This document shows, one piece after another, positions 5,511-5,957 of a stretch of DNA of 5,957 nt. The DNA comes from an uncultured Spirochaetia bacterium (lineage in GTDB: Bacteria > Spirochaetota > UBA4802 > JAGODF01). Location: NCBI GenBank assembly GCA_937967705.1, contig CALCJG010000002.1, positions 1 to 5,957 on the forward strand, written 5' to 3'. Every line of letters starts with the position of its first letter. Position 1 is the first letter of the stretch. The notes under the pieces are model-generated. The model saw only the letters and a list, made by a program, of their open reading frames with translations, searched no databases and was not told the DNA's origin. The position numbers were made by a program, and so were the translations under genes.

Positions 5511-5518
5511 CACCTCCT
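5511..5518 (-). promoter_or_regulatory. Perfect Shine-Dalgarno that decides the TTG start
   Basis: Read on the minus strand this is AGGAGGTG, complementary to all eight bases of the 16S rRNA CACCUCCU tail. Counted from AGGAGG, it lies 7 nt from the TTG at 5505-5503. No ATG or GTG in the hydrolase frame lies at a comparable distance, so it supports translation from TTG. Confidence 0.85.
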
Positions 5519-5526
5519 GGAGGCTG

Positions 5527-5957
5527 TCATTTCATCCGGTTGATGATATCATCCCCCACTTCTGATGTCGAGTTTTTTCCTCCCCGATCCGGTGTTCTGA
5601 CGGAACCATCGGCCAGATGGGCTTCCACGGCCTTTCTGATCCGCTCCGCCTCGCCGGCCGCCCCGAGGAACTCCAGCATCATCGCGGCGCTCAGCACCGC
5701 TGCCAGGGGATTGGCTGTACCCTTGCCGGCGATATCTGGCGCCGAACCGTGGACGGGCTCGAACATGGAGGGGAATTTTCGGGAGGGGTTGATGTTGGCG
5801 CTTCCTGCAAAGCCCATCCCCCCGATGATGATGGCGGCGATGTCCGTTAGGATGTCGCCGAAAAGGTTGGAGGCGACGACGACGTCGAACATCTCCGGGG
5901 AGCGGACGAAGTTCATCGCTGCGGCGATCCCGTTTGAGGGCGAACCGTGGGACATCG
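5527..5957 (-). CDS. Isocitrate/isopropylmalate dehydrogenase family enzyme, tartrate/D-malate type, C-terminal part
   Basis: The C-terminal 142 codons of a gene entering from the right edge. Numbering starts at the codon at 5955. FDVVVASNLFGDILTD (23-38) carries the metal-binding Asp34 and Asp38. SANINPSRKFPSMFEPVHGS (52-71) and APDIAGKGTANP (72-83) form the NAD-binding EPVHGSAPDIAG region. The end, GGKNSTSEVGDDI, matches the usual terminal helix. ASNLFGDIL and SANINPxxxFPSMFEPVHGSAPDIAGKG favour tartrate or D-malate dehydrogenase over LeuB, which usually has TDN or TGN in that loop. The family oxidatively decarboxylates 2-hydroxy acids using NAD and a divalent metal. Residue 10 is Ile where the third metal-binding Asp is expected, and the first 13 codons do not resemble the family, so a frameshift near 5926 is possible. 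The hydrolase gene follows after 21 bp. Confidence 0.85.
   Translation of the reverse strand, partial: MSHGSPSNGIAAAMNFVRSPEMFDVVVASNLFGDILTDIAAIIIGGMGFAGSANINPSRKFPSMFEPVHGSAPDIAGKGTANPLAAVLSAAMMLEFLGAAGEAERIRKAVEAHLADGSVRTPDRGGKNSTSEVGDDIINRMK

Overview
The window looks like ordinary chromosomal DNA from a moderately GC-rich Gram-negative bacterium. Its protein styles fit an anaerobic Desulfobacterota-type organism: a Bacillus-type iron-sulfur PurF, a synthetase-only alarmone protein with TPR repeats, and an XRE-cupin regulator. That placement is inference from style, not a database match. I see no CRISPR array, tRNA, rRNA, insertion sequence or phage gene.

Layout from left to right. (1) Positions 1-68, minus strand: the first 22 codons of a gene running off the left edge. 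Its N-terminus resembles the start of stand-alone HD-domain (Rel/SpoT hydrolase-type) phosphohydrolases. (2) An AT-rich divergent spacer. (3) Positions 289-1515, plus strand: a RelA/SpoT-type (p)ppGpp synthetase domain fused to about four C-terminal TPR repeats, without HD, TGS or ACT domains. (4) Positions 1518-2972, minus strand: purF, amidophosphoribosyltransferase, tail to tail with the synthetase and only 2 bp away. (5) The purF leader, with a good sigma70-type promoter, a G-rich quadruplex-like tract and a tiny upstream ORF. A probable terminator for the next gene lies just upstream of the promoter. (6) Positions 3280-3849, minus strand: an XRE-family HTH regulator with a C-terminal cupin domain. 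(7) A divergent promoter region. (8) Positions 4169-4642, plus strand: a small SRPBCC (START/polyketide-cyclase-like) protein. (9) Positions 4639-5505, minus strand: an alpha/beta hydrolase with a TTG start and a perfect Shine-Dalgarno, overlapping the SRPBCC gene at the stop codons. (10) Positions 5527-5957, minus strand: the C-terminal part of a tartrate/D-malate/isopropylmalate dehydrogenase-family enzyme, 21 bp upstream of the hydrolase and probably co-transcribed with it.

The most interesting reading is at the left end. A probable alarmone-type hydrolase and a TPR-fused alarmone synthetase are divergently arranged, with purF directly behind the synthetase; PurF is a known ppGpp target in E. 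coli. Together they could form a split synthesis/degradation module in which the TPR domain replaces the usual Rel regulatory domains. The XRE-cupin/SRPBCC pair looks like a small regulator-target divergon of unknown purpose. At the right edge, the dehydrogenase fragment carries Ile where a metal-binding Asp is expected, and a one-base shift would restore Asp there. This may be a frameshift or sequencing error, or a divergent enzyme.
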